From Brachionus koreanus (lineage: Eukaryota > Rotifera > Eurotatoria > Ploima > Brachionidae), in contig PJRA01000272.1 in NCBI GenBank assembly GCA_016987375.1, positions 1,423,102-1,487,101 of the forward strand: 64,000 bases of DNA, given 5' to 3'. The position numbers and the translations under genes were made by a program. Positions 12,001 through 22,259 of the stretch are shown in pieces. Every line of letters starts with the position of its first letter. Position 1 is the stretch's first letter. The notes beneath the pieces are model-generated. The model worked only from the letters and a program-made list of their open reading frames with translations. It was not told the origin of the DNA and searched no databases.

Positions 12001-15000
12001 TTTTCTGGGCGTTGCCGTTTTTTTTCGGTATTATCCGAATTTTATTGGATATGTCATTTTTGATTCGAATCAAAAGAGAACAAGAAAAACGCTATTTAAA
12101 ACTTAAAAATTTTATTGAATGGCCAATTTATGGCTATTTTGGTATATTTGCTTTAACTCAACTCCCCTTTGCCATTCATCAAATAATTGATTTATCCAAA
12201 AATGCGGTTAAATTTCCATTTGTTTTCCCCTTATTTATTCAAATGAAATTTTCGAACAAAGTAGGCTGGATAGTATTTGAACAAATTTTGATTTTTATTG
12301 GTCTCAGCTTGGATATTTTTATATGGCTGTTGATAGACAAGGACTATAGATTTTTTTTAGTAAATTTTGTAAACAAAAGACTTTGCTGCACGGTCAAGAA
12401 CTATGAGAGTGGCTCAGAAATGTCAGAAAAATCGCAAAGTGACACAAGTGTGACTAATCCTTCAAAGTCTAGCAATGTTAATGGATACGAGTCCTCAACT
12501 TTGACTTCCAATATGTCAACAAACCGAAAAAAAATGCAGAATATAGCCGAAGGTGTTAAAGCGACTGCAGCCATTGACGCAAGTAAAGTAATTTTGCCAT
12601 ATGAAGAAGAAGACTCAATTTCAAAAAGTGACACGCAAGCAATCAAAATGATCGATACTGATGAAGATATTGAGAATCTAAACGATTCGTCGCTTGACAA
12701 GCAAAATTTAGAGAGGCTCATCGATATTGAACAAGATCAGGAGCAATTTAGAAAAACTGACAGCCTAAGCAATCCGCCTTCGTTTAATTCGGCTATGTCT
12801 AAGAAAATGTTGAAAAAAATCGCCAGAGTCGACCACCAATATCAAAATGTTTAGCTGGTGATTCGAATATGACTAAATACGATACTCATGGTTAAGTATT
12901 AATATTTAATTAGAAAAGTTTTGTCAAATGGTACCTAAAACAAAATTTCTTGTGTTTTTTCTTTTTTTTAAGTCATTTTTTAATATTTTTTATTATAAAA
13001 TAATTTTGCTGTAAATTTGTTTCATTTAAATGTTCTTTAATTGGAGTTTACCTTGAGTATAATAAAATATGTTAAACTATTATTTTTTTTTTAAAAACGT
13101 TGTGATTTTTATTTGTATTTTCTGTAGCAACAAAATATCAACTTGCAGCAATTTTTTTCGAATTAAAACATTCAATGTTTTACCTAAAAAAATTCAAGCT
13201 ATTATATTAAGACATTTTAATTGATAGGTTTTTTTTGGAATAATTAAAAATTTAAATATTATAAGTAAGCAGGTTAAAATTTCTTTGAAAATTTTGAGAA
13301 AAAATCTAGGCAAAAAAGAAAACTTCAAAAATATTTCAAATAGTTTTTATAAGAATTTTAAAATAAAGAATCCGATGATTTTCTATAATATTCTTGTAAA
13401 TGAAAACTTTTTTCAATTAGAAGTAAATTAAAATGACTTAACTTTATAAAAATTATTTTCTTTTGAAATGAATGATTAGATTAACCAATTTTAAATTATT
13501 AATAAAATAATGCTGCTTAGAAAAAGAAATTTTTTTAAATACCTTTGTTCATTTCTGAAAACATTTAAAAATAAAGGCCAAATTGCCTGATGTAGGTAAT
13601 TTCAAGCCTTCAAATTTAAATTGAATAATAATAATAATACTTAAAATTTAGTTAAAATACTGTAAATTTAACAATCTAAAAAATTTCGATAAATTTTGTC
13701 TTTTTTTCTAATTTTATTTTGAAATAAAATGCATTTATTTTTATAAAAAAAATGTTTAATGACAACTTTTAGATTTTAATTTATTTTTCATTTAATATTA
13801 CCTTATAAAATTAAATGGGGTTCAAAGAATTTGTTCAAGAAAATGATTGACAAAATCAATTCGCGATAGTCAATACCAAATATGACACTGGTGGAAAACT
13901 CCATTAATGGTCCTTATATTGGTCTTTATCTGATGATATTACCTATCGTAGCTTATTATTATTAATACTTATACAAAAATTAAGATAAATCCATATCGTT
14001 TCCTTTATTAGATAAAATTATTTTATTAAATGCTTTCTTTATAAGATATCTAATCGAACAAGTCATATTAATAATTAAATATAATAATTATAATAATTTG
14101 CCTCTTTTCTATCTTAATGGATATTTGGCGAAATCAGAGTTGTTCACAAGTCTTAAAGTCAATGTCAACTCAAGTCTCTGACTTGACTTACAAGACTTTA
14201 ATTTTTGTACAAGTCTGGTTAAAATCTGCTATTTCATTCAAATTATTTAGATTTCTTTATCTTTTAAATTATTAGATTTATTTCAATAAAAAAAAATAAA
14301 AAATTTGTTCTTTAATGATATTAGTACTGACTGACAAATTTGGAAATCAATTGAATAAAGGCAATGATATTCCAAAATGTTTTAATGATCATTTTTTCAA
14401 CTCATTTAAAGCGGATGATGAGTTAAATAGTGAACTAGAGTTCCCCTTGAGAGCCCCAGTAAATTGCATAGTAAATCCAGATTTAGTCTTCAGTCCAGCT
14501 GCAATAAAAAAGGGGCTTGATGAGCTGGACAGAAACAAATCAATAAGCACCGGTGGCATACATTCATATGTACTTAGATAGTGCAGTGATGTACTATGTG
14601 AACCGTTGTCTAGTATGTGAATCCTTCGAGTCTACTATGATACCAGCGTGTTGGAAAAGAGCTAATGTTACTCCAGTATACAAGAAAAAAGGTGGTAAAA
14701 CAAATCCTGAAAATTATCGTCCAATATCGCTTTTATCGATATTAATAAAAATAATGGAGAGGCTAATTAGAGATGAAATGGAAATGCATTTATCCGAACA
14801 CAAAGTACTTTCTATTCATCAACATGGATTTATGGATTATAGCTGGTCCGTTAATATTCCTAATCTTCATAAATGATTTAACAGAGCTAGTAAGTCACTT
14901 TGGCAAGCTGTTTGCGGATGACAGCTAATTGATTAGTGTCATTAGAAGTTCAAGTGATCAAATGCTAATTCAAGACGACATTGACAAGATGGTTGAGTGG

Positions 15001-18000
15001 TCAANNNNNNNNNNNNNNNNNNNNNNNNNNNNNNNNNNNNNNNNNNNNNNNNNNNNNNNNNNNNNNNNNNNNNNNNNNNNNNNNNNNNNNNNNNNNNNNN
15101 NNNNNNNNNNNNNNNNNNNNNNNNNNNNNNNNNNNNNNNNNNNNNNNNNNNNNNNNNNNNNNNNNNNNNNNNNNNNNNNNNNNNNNNNNNNNNNNNNNNN
15201 NNNNNNNNNNNNNNNNNNNNNNNNNNNNNNNNNNNNNNNNNNNNNNNNNNNNNNNNNNNNNNNNNNNNNNNNNNNNNNNNNNNNNNNNNNNNNNNNNNNN
15301 NNNNNNNNNNNNNNNNNNNNNNNNNNNNNNNNNNNNNNNNNNNNNNNNNNNNNNNNNNNNNNNNNNNNNNNNNNNNNNNNNNNNNNNNNNNNNNNNNNNN
15401 NNNNNNNNNNNNNNNNNNNNNNNNNNNNNNNNNNNNNNNNNNNNNNNNNNNNNNNNNNNNNNNNNNNNNNNNNNNNNNNNNNNNNNNNNNNNNNNNNNNN
15501 NNNNNNNNNNNNNNNNNNNNNNNNNNNNNNNNNNNNNNNNNNNNNNNNNNNNNNNNNNNNNNNNNNNNNNNNNNNNNNNNNNNNNNNNNNNNNNNNNNNN
15601 NNCAAAAATAGATTGGACAATGTCGGTAGAAACAAAAAAACGAAAAGTCTACTATAGCTGGATTACGTTAGTCTTCCTGCTTTGTTAGTTTAGTTAAACT
15701 AAACTTGACCGTAGAATATTAACTATTATTATAGTGACTAATCGGCTTATATTTTTGATCAAGTTTAAATAAATGCCAAGCAAATTTCTTAATAAATAAT
15801 TAATTTTTTATTTTTTTTAATTTTACTTTATCTCTTTAATGAAAGATTTTACTTTTTATGTTTATCTGGATTATGTAAATTAATTGTTGTAAAATTTTAA
15901 TGAAATAAACATTACCAATTCTACTTGAGTTATTAAAAATAGAAATTATTAATTTTATTTTAGTCAAATAAAAGTCCAAAATCAGATCTTAGATTACTAA
16001 GGAGGGCCTTGGTTGAAAAAAAGTCTAGTTAATTGTAAATGCCAAATAAAAACAAGCCAAAAACATTTATGTCAACTAGTTTATGTTTATCTGACTCACT
16101 TGAGGAAAATTATTCGAACTAGATCAAGGTAAATATCTAGATCCTATTTGCATCGACTTCAAAGCATAATCGCTATCAGATGGTACACATAACCTTAATA
16201 AATAGATAGGATCAAAAATAGTTAGACAGCAATGAGCTTTTTAACTATTCAAAAATTTTTTAAACTAAGATGCTAATGCTTTGTTATGATAACAATTTTA
16301 TTGAAGGAATAAGTTTGATTTCAAGGCCAATAAAATTTAATATTATATTTTTGAGAATATCTTATATTATTTTTGTCAAAATTCTTTCTTTTCAGCAAAA
16401 TTATATAGAATGATTTGTTATGTTGTACATAGATACGCTATCCCAATATTTAACTATCAATTCAAACATTTGAATTAAAATGATATTTATACTTATTTCT
16501 AAAAAATAGAGAAATATGTTTATTTTCAAAGAATTGTAATAGAAATTGAGAGATTACATTATTGAGAGATATTATGAATATTGAAAAGTTTTTTAAATTT
16601 GCATTTGTATCTTTTATGACTTAGAAGTGACCGGTTCTTTTAAAAACTTTTAATAATTTGTTCTTTCAAAGGCTAGATATTATATTGGGTAAAATTTAAA
16701 GATTAATTTTGTAAGAAAAATAAACAGAAGCTGCATCAAATATTTATCAGAAAACAAATAAAGAAATAAAACTTTATGCATTAAATACATATTGAATTAT
16801 TGAAAGCTAAATCTTGAAATTTGCTAACTACTCAAATTAATTAAGTATAAAATTAATAAAGTGTTTTATATAAAGTTTTTATTTTTTTTAGGATTATGCT
16901 ATTTTTAATTTTTTAAAATTATTTTTAATCTAGAAAAATCATCTTCCTAAAGATTTATTAGACAAATCTAAAATAATTTAAAATTATCTACTAGCTAAAA
17001 AAAATCACCAAATTTTTCTCTAATTTCTTAATTTCAAATAATTTTTAAAAGTAAATATTATGAAATAGTCGATGATTAATTGGCTAATATTCTTTGATCA
17101 AGTTAAAAAAAATTGTAAATTAAAATTTTATATCCTTTAACCATATTAATTTTAAAATCAAACAACTTCACCAAAATAAAGTAAAAATGAAAAATTCGAA
17201 TAAAATATTACTTACCCCCAGTTATAAGAAGATTTTTTTCAAATGAAAAATCAAATGTTTTTACACCTTTGTTAACTCTAAAAACTGTCTCATTTCCTTC
17301 TGGTCTTCTTTTAACTTCTCTACTGCTTTTACTAATTGTGTTGTTGTTATATTTAGCTTGTAAACTTGGTGTAGCAGTTCGATTGGCAATACTTTGTCGT
17401 TTAGGATTAATATTTTCGAACGAACTATGCGAAACTGTGCTGGCATTGACACTTTGAAGGCCTGAGTGATTTTGGTTGCCATACTGATCTGAATTTTGTG
17501 ACGCAATATTATGATTCTGCAAATGAGTGTTCACATCTGTACTTGGTAAAATACATCCTTTAAACAAATGAAATAAATCGATATTTACTATTGATTTTAT
17601 ATATTTTAAATAGTTACCAATAATTAATGCATGAATCTCGTCATTCGAACAGGAAATTATTTGATTTAGCCTCGGATCGATTCGTATTTGTTCTACCCAA
17701 TCACTATGTGTTTTCCATCTGACATAAATTACTTTTGGTTTTGCACTCTGATTTTTTTCTTTTAAGTCTCTGGAATCTTCGGCCTCTAATGCTTTATCCA
17801 AATAAACTGTTGGCATCTGGGCAATAGCTGGAGAGGTTTTCCACATACGCAATGTTTCTCCGATTGAATAGAATATCAGTATGTTCACGCAGCCATCAGT
17901 ATCACCATATGTAATAGTAACATGACCCTTTTCTTTGTCGAAGCTTTTTAATTTATTTAGAATATATTTTTGAATTTCGATCGAATATTTTTTTCCTTAC

Positions 18001-19628
18001 CAGTATGCAAGCTTAATTGGCACTGTGGGCAATGAACATATTTGACAATAAGGCTCAAAGCTTGATAATTCCCAAAATTGTAGTTCTCTATCACTTTAAT
18101 CAAAATTAAATACAATTTGTTTTTGTTTTCGTAAAAAAAAATAGTCATTTACCCAGTGCCGATAAGAATTTTATTTAATTCATTTATAATTATAAAATCA
18201 GTGATCCATCTTGGTCGTTGACGTTTTGTGTCCTGTTTGTCTCCTTTGTCTTTGGCAAAGACACGTTTTTCAATCTTTCAAATAATTTAATTCAAGAGTT
18301 TAAATTGGTTGAAATTTACAATTTCTTTTTTTATTCGTTTAAGATCGCCCGCTTGACCCCAAAAAGATGTTATACCATCTGCAGACATGACCATAAAATT
18401 TTGATCTGAAGTACAAGAAATTCGTTGCACTGGTGTTCGATGAGGATTGCTCTCAGATTTGGCCGGAAGGTTAAAGACAACTTCTTTTTTTCTTTTCATG
18501 GTATCTTCCTTTTCGGAAAAATTCAATTGCATAAATGTGCAAAACTCATCCCACGTTATCCGACCATCTGAGGAAAAATTTATTTTCATAAATAAGGCGG
18601 CTATTTCTTCATCATTCTTTTTTAAAAGTTTTTAAATAAAAATTTTTTAAAATTAATTAAATTTGTTAATTAACTCTTCCATGAATTTTAAGAGCATTTT
18701 TGACAACTTCTTTAAACTCATCCAACTCCAATGTTCCTGATCCATCAGCATCAGCTTCCAAAAATGCCAAATTCAAATCATGCAATGCGTTCAGATTCAA
18801 TTTTTCTTCGAGCTTAACAAATTTAAGAAATCATTAAATTTTTTAATTATTAGTCTTTAATTGTGCTAATTTAAAGAGTGAAATTTAAAGCATCTACTGT
18901 GCAATTGTGCCACTAGATTACAAAATAAAGCATTTTGTTTTAATTACATTAATTACTTACACCAGACTGTTATGGTTGAATAAATTTTTTTTTAATTTTA
19001 AAAAGATTAAGATATTATTTTAAAAAAAAATAGATAGAATAATTTTAAGCTGTTACACGTATGAGCTATTTTGTATTACTAATTTTTTTAATTACCCGGT
19101 CCAGCTTTTAAAGACACAAGATTACGGAAAAAGTTTAAAAGTGTTTCTTAAATTTATATTTTAAAATTTAAATATTAAATTTCATACTTTTCCCTTTAGT
19201 TCACCAAGGGCAGATACAGCATAGCTTTTTTGTCGTTTCAGAAGCGTTATTTCCCAGTCTGATATATTTTGAGTATTATTTAATGTCATTCTTCTTGATT
19301 GTTTTACCTTTATTTAGCTTTAATAGAAGATGAGCATTTTTATTTGAAAAAATTGTACAGATTGAGCCCAGATAATATTTTCAAGCTCATAGTCTCTTTT
19401 TATATTAGATTTAATTCCATCAAGGCTTTCTAGATCTTTATTCTTATCCACATTTTGATTTCTTTCCTTCCATACTTTTAAAGAGCCTGCAGCACGATCT
19501 TTATCGTTGAACAGACTTGATTGAAAGCATGGGTGACTCTGCAAATTGCCTTGAGCGCTGTTGGCCCGTGCCAAATTAGTAAGCGATGAGCGGCGCTTTG
19601 AGCCTGTGGTAGTTGTGCTTCTGTTCAT
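3014..19628 (-). CDS. EF-hand/WD40 protein, WDR49/WDR64/WDY family
   Basis: Fifteen exons (high to low): 19628-19359, 19317... corrected to 19307-19188, 18812-18675, 18616-18320, 18274-18153, 18093-18001, 17943-17618, 17557-17216, 6297-5997, 5950-5340, 5279-5125, 4109-3965, 3918-3602, 3328-3225, 3164-3014. All junctions are GT/AG and keep phase, giving 1163 residues. The N-terminus is Ser/Thr-rich. EF-hand 1 is canonical (DADGSGTLELDE, about 151-162); EF-hand 2 is NFSSDGRITWDE (about 189-200). WD40 repeats follow, with family hallmarks GVKTFDF..., ITGGMDRIVRLYNPYVPSRP and DDTGRRLITGGRDGQCKVWN. The exon 8/9 junction rebuilds TGGMDR across a 10.9 kb intron that holds another gene. The length matches WDR64 (about 1080). 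The role is unclear; relatives are testis- or cilium-associated in animals. Which paralogue this is cannot be settled here. Confidence 0.9.
4110..5124 (-). other. 1 kb intron of the WD40 gene
   Basis: Intron 11 lies between exon ends at 5125 and 4109. A 68-codon plus-strand frame at 4499-4705 has no recognisable domain. A 16 bp match (CATTATCTTTGGTCAA) recurs in antisense to exon 10 near 5654, which may be a small duplication or chance. Confidence 0.6.
6298..10694 (-). other. large intron, part upstream of the nested gene
   Basis: This is the downstream part (in minus orientation) of the 10,918 bp intron 6298-17215. It is AT-rich, about 4.4 kb, with no coding exon I can support. The donor at 17215 reads GTAAGT and the acceptor at 6298 is TTAAG. 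Promoter and 5' UTR of the nested plus-strand gene must lie near its right end. Confidence 0.65.
10695..12854 (+). CDS. orphan GPCR-like seven-helix receptor, nested in intron
   Basis: An intronless frame of 719 residues from ATG 10695. A signal peptide (about 1-21) precedes a ~160-residue extracellular region. Seven helices are visible: about 183-206, 242-264, 282-312, 374-396, 424-450, 473-498 and 523-547. Class-A-like features are an Asn in TM1 (NIFLVYSF), a Cys at the start of TM3 (C284) that could pair with C411 in extracellular loop 2, a Pro in TM6 (P491), and a helix-8-like DKDYRFFL followed by CC, possible palmitoylation sites. The DRY motif reads QTH and NPxxY reads DIFIW, so it is atypical. 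The long second half of the third intracellular region is short here; instead a ~50-residue loop sits between TM3 and TM4, and the 150-residue tail is acidic and Ser-rich. The ligand is unknown. It is transcribed against its host WD40 gene. Confidence 0.85.
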   Translation: MRLKILIYFKLLILLMGQAKASLDDNALSVLMKIMLPSMFGLFSNITDPEYKAKFKEPCTFDKLLEIFSKLPPYFDEFGKKYSTKPDLMAYYSMQLASTFLVNNGSLTMECLYNMLSLQTHLHKFSINIIDHPEKNLHLVGLFGNYMKPMMGQIKQNAMMKIIDYVDRYEKNDDMSTVTTFEYLNIYFIVFGLLAICCNIFLVYSFKKINSMNTKVVYYYQRNNIISTIIDCCNRIQNRYKTRLSLAIISICHAVYIFLNYIIMSQAGLASVALKGLTKLNLACKMAFFMFPPTTAYNICHQLYVWLLVYALQTHAVKIRKTRTVDMEDNFSDDESYDRYQVRSQVPFSIPRFPVQQIIRTKPKKFNCAKNRNCLALGFILSLLFVYNSFNLIFYSLNKLVDAKNNTIYFCAFDETYSDYYSKLTPFLVPLLNLVLFWALPFFFGIIRILLDMSFLIRIKREQEKRYLKLKNFIEWPIYGYFGIFALTQLPFAIHQIIDLSKNAVKFPFVFPLFIQMKFSNKVGWIVFEQILIFIGLSLDIFIWLLIDKDYRFFLVNFVNKRLCCTVKNYESGSEMSEKSQSDTSVTNPSKSSNVNGYESSTLTSNMSTNRKKMQNIAEGVKATAAIDASKVILPYEEEDSISKSDTQAIKMIDTDEDIENLNDSSLDKQNLERLIDIEQDQEQFRKTDSLSNPPSFNSAMSKKMLKKIARVDHQYQNV
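12855..13819. other. 3' flank of the nested gene
   Basis: AT-rich sequence inside the large intron, containing the presumed 3' UTR of the receptor gene. AATAAA at 13061-13066 is a good poly(A) signal candidate, 207 bp past the stop codon. I see nothing else. Confidence 0.6.
13061..13066 (+). promoter_or_regulatory. candidate poly(A) signal of the nested receptor gene
   Basis: AATAAA about 207 bp downstream of the stop at 12854, the first canonical hexamer on the plus strand in a plausible range. AATAAA occurs by chance in such AT-rich DNA, so this is only probable. Confidence 0.45.
13820..13968 (+). mobile_element. 3' end of a non-LTR retrotransposon, copy 1
   Basis: The last codons read FKKMIDKINSR then stop (13867-13869), the usual C-terminal pattern of these reverse transcriptase proteins. 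A short 3' UTR follows, ending CTATCGTAGC and a TTA-repeat tail near 13951-13965. The same end (TATCGTAGCC plus ATT repeats) closes the copy at 36630-36832. It is 5'-truncated, as expected for target-primed insertion. Confidence 0.65.
14131..14230. repeat. CAAGTC-rich dispersed repeat
   Basis: A stretch with repeated ACTTGACTT/CAAGTC motifs ending near CAGAGTTGTT. Its reverse complement resembles 49890-49975, sharing AATTAAAGTC, ACTTG runs and ACAACTCTG in the same order, with gaps. It is probably a short dispersed repeat; the alignment was made by eye. Confidence 0.35.
14315..15740 (+). pseudogene. decayed non-LTR retrotransposon reverse transcriptase, copy 2
   Basis: Reverse transcriptase blocks appear in order: a linker ending LDELDRNKSISTGGIHSYVL, then WKRANVTPVYKKKGGK, NPENYRPISLLSI, QHGF, GPLIFLIFINDL and the catalytic-palm LFADDS. 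The reading is broken. There is a stop at the end of the first block (14579-14581), a frame change before the WKR block, a deletion of roughly 40-60 residues between QHGF and GPL, and TAA right after ADDS (14926-14928). The middle is lost in an N gap. After the gap KNRLDNVGRN marks the C-terminus, then a 3' UTR ending GTAGAATATTA...TATAGTGACT, shared with the copy at 63850. The clade is CR1/L2/Jockey-like; I cannot assign it more closely. It lies inside the 10.9 kb intron. Confidence 0.85.
15005..15602. other. assembly gap (598 N) inside the retrotransposon
   Basis: 598 undetermined bases between the thumb-proximal DIDKMVEWS coding sequence and the C-terminal KNRLDN. The position suggests an assembly break at a repeated element. 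Confidence 0.99.
15741..17215 (-). other. large intron, part near the donor site
   Basis: About 1.5 kb of AT-rich intron sequence between the retrotransposon end and exon 8 of the WD40 gene. It ends at the donor GTAAGT (17215 downwards). No coding sequence is seen. Confidence 0.65.
17558..17617 (-). other. 60 bp in-frame intron of the WD40 gene
   Basis: GTAACT...TTTAAAG bounds exactly 60 bases, a multiple of three without a stop codon. Retention would add 20 residues (beginning after ALIIG) instead of truncating the protein. Family similarity does not extend into it, so splicing is favoured. Confidence 0.55.
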
Positions 19629-19766
19629 TTGAATTATGAAAAAAATCTATTAAACTAAATTTTTCTTACAAGATTAATTTGAATCATTTAATTTTTTGTA
19701 ATTTTTTATTTATTTTAGAGAAAAAATAATATTTAATTAAAAGTTAAAGGGGAGGGGGTACTTACC
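19629..19766 (-). promoter_or_regulatory. possible 5' UTR intron of the WD40 gene
   Basis: Reading the minus strand, a strong donor GGTAAGTACC begins at 19765, and AAAATTTAG about 20 bases before the start ATG could be its acceptor. This would put a non-coding first exon upstream of 19766. Confidence 0.35.
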
Positions 19767-22259
19767 ACTTATTTTTTTTTAAATAATTACAAAAATTTAA
19801 TCTCAACACAAAATAAAATATAACTTTTGAATAAAAAAAAGAGCACAGAACGAAAGCTTTTCGCTTTTTTCTTCTTAATTTTTTACGTAAAAATTTATGT
19901 GAAGCTTAAATTTGTGTTCCAAGTAACTATGGAAATTATACGGTTTTCTTTCAATTTTTTTAAATATTAGTTAATTTTATTTAATTTTAATTGAAATCTA
20001 TAACAAGTGCAGTTTCTTGGAACGAGAACTTAGAAACTTTTCATCAAAATAAAACAGGAATGTTGCCAAATATGATGTTGTAAATAGAATCGCCAATTAA
20101 AATTTTTTCTTAATGGAAACCTAATATGTGTGTGCTTGATTGCGCAATTATATATTCATATTTTTTTTCAAGTCAGGATAAAAATTAATCTTATGTCGGT
20201 CTAAAAACTCTTGAATTAAACGACCCGCTGACTAATTCGTAAGACTATAATTAATTTCTTGAAAGCACTGCGAAAAATTAATTTCAGCCTTCTGTGTGCC
20301 TCGAGCTTGTCAATCGCTACGACAACCAAAACAATTTTAAACTGCTCTGAAAATCTAATCTATTTACCTTAAGTTATTTCAATTATTCCAGTCGAACCCT
20401 TTATCAGATATCTTTAGACAGCAACAAAGCTTTTATGCTACCAGCAAATTTAAATTATAAATAAATAATACATTTGTCAATTATTCTTTTTAAAAATAGA
20501 AAATAAAAATTTTGTTTATGCTCTCAAGTTTATTTTTTTAAGCATTTTATTTACAAAAATAGTTTAGCTTAAGCACAATCTATAGTAACTCATTTAAGTC
20601 AAATTCTATATTTCCCAGGCTTTGACGTTTTCAAACATTCCAAAGCATTTCGGTTACAATTTTTTAATTATCTTTTGTTTAAAATTTAATTTAATATATT
20701 TTTCAAAAATATTTTGAACCAATTTTCAAGCAATTTAAATAATATTTAATCACAACTAGACGAATGTTTTCGACTAGAATGTGACCAATAGATCAATTTA
20801 TAGTTATTGGTTTAGACTTAAGCTACAACATAGAAAAAATCGTTAAATAAAAAAGGCATAAATATAATTAAATAGATAATTTGCATCCTTGACTCCTTGA
20901 TTTAACGTTAACTGAATTATTGTTTCTTTGGCCGATTATATGCATTTCAAGATTAAATCTTTGTTTGAATTACTTAATAAAAGTATGACACATACTTCAA
21001 TTTATTTTAAATTTTTTATCTGCTGATTGAAATAAAAATATATTATTTTCAATTTTTTTTGGTCTCATAATAAAAAAATTTAGTCACTATAATATTTTTC
21101 GTCTTTAATATCAATATCTAATAAATTTAATACTTTTATGTTAAAATACCATGCCCTTAAAATCTATCATCATCTAAATTCCACATTTTGAAATAATATC
21201 GATCAATTCATGAGTTATATGCTATTGAGTTTACAATTTTAAACTCAATTTATCAAAACATTTTATATTTTTTTTTCTTATCATTTATTAACATCTACTA
21301 AAAGGATGATTTGATTTGAAATCGAAAAAAAAACTGATCAAAATTTAACAAAATTTTTCATTTAAAACTCTAAAAAAGATTTGTAAGACCTCAACTATTT
21401 AATTCTATTTGAAACTAAGCAATTCGAAAGTGAAGCTTAATATGAGAAGATCATTTAAAACTTTATAAATATAGTAGAATTAAAATTTAGCTAATCTACC
21501 ATAAGTAGTATCCTATATTTAACTTTTTTCTTACAAAAATCAACTAACTTTTTAATTGATCTTTAAAAAAAAAATTAAAATAACTTAATTAGAGGAGGAA
21601 AAAATAGACTTTCAACTTTTTAGGTAATAGAAATAGTCATAAAAAAAGAGGTTTGACTAAAAAAAAATTAGACTTTTATAGGATTTTTTTAAAAATTAAC
21701 CCTTAACGTAATTTGACATAAAATTTTTTTTTTCATGTTTTAAAAAGTGAAAATTATTTTTCATTGATTTTTTTTCCTTAATTTTATTAAAAAACGGCTC
21801 TTTTGTCCTTTGGTTTGCCAAATTTTTTCGTATAAATAAGTAAATTAACACAAAATTCCATAATTTACCTCAGAACGAGGTCTCAAACCATCAATATAAC
21901 TTAATTTATTTATCATTAAATTAATTACTGAATTATCAAGTGATTCAATTTTTGAAGCTTAATTTTTTTTTATTAGCACTTAAACTAAACATTCAAGCAT
22001 CTTTTATGTATTGTTTTCAATTAATTAATTTAATATTTAATTCAAATTTACTGTTTTATTTTTTAAGCTAAAAAAACATAAAGAAAAATATTATCATAAT
22101 CAAGTTGATCCGATTTTTACGATCAATATTTATTTTAAAATAAATTAGGAAATATTAGGTTAACTCAAACTATTAATTAAAATTTCTCAAAATTTAAGCA
22201 AATTAATTTGAAAATTTGGTAATTTTTTATTTGTACAAAAAAATTTTTATTATTTATTC
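19767..22259. other. 2.5 kb intergenic region
   Basis: AT-rich DNA between the 5' end of the WD40 gene and the stop codon of the ankyrin gene, both on the minus strand. It should hold the WD40 gene promoter and the ankyrin 3' UTR. I see no exon, RNA gene or repeat I can support. Confidence 0.6.

Noticed and set aside
12401..12721. 106-codon minus-strand frame
   Set aside because: Antisense shadow of the acidic, Ser-rich tail of the receptor gene.
14970..15688. Long frames spanning the N run near 15 kb
   Set aside because: They consist of undetermined bases; only the short ends are real sequence, and these belong to the retrotransposon.
17261..17506. Overlapping frames in both strands over exon 8 of the WD40 gene
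   Set aside because: Shadow frames; the exon reading that joins conserved TFDF and ITGG motifs is the supported one.
19188..19307. Alternative start of the WD40 gene at the ATG in exon 2
   Set aside because: Exon 1 joins exon 2 in phase with a 51 bp GT/AG intron, so the longer N-terminus is preferred, though exon 1 has no conserved domain. The correct exon 2 coordinates are 19307-19188.
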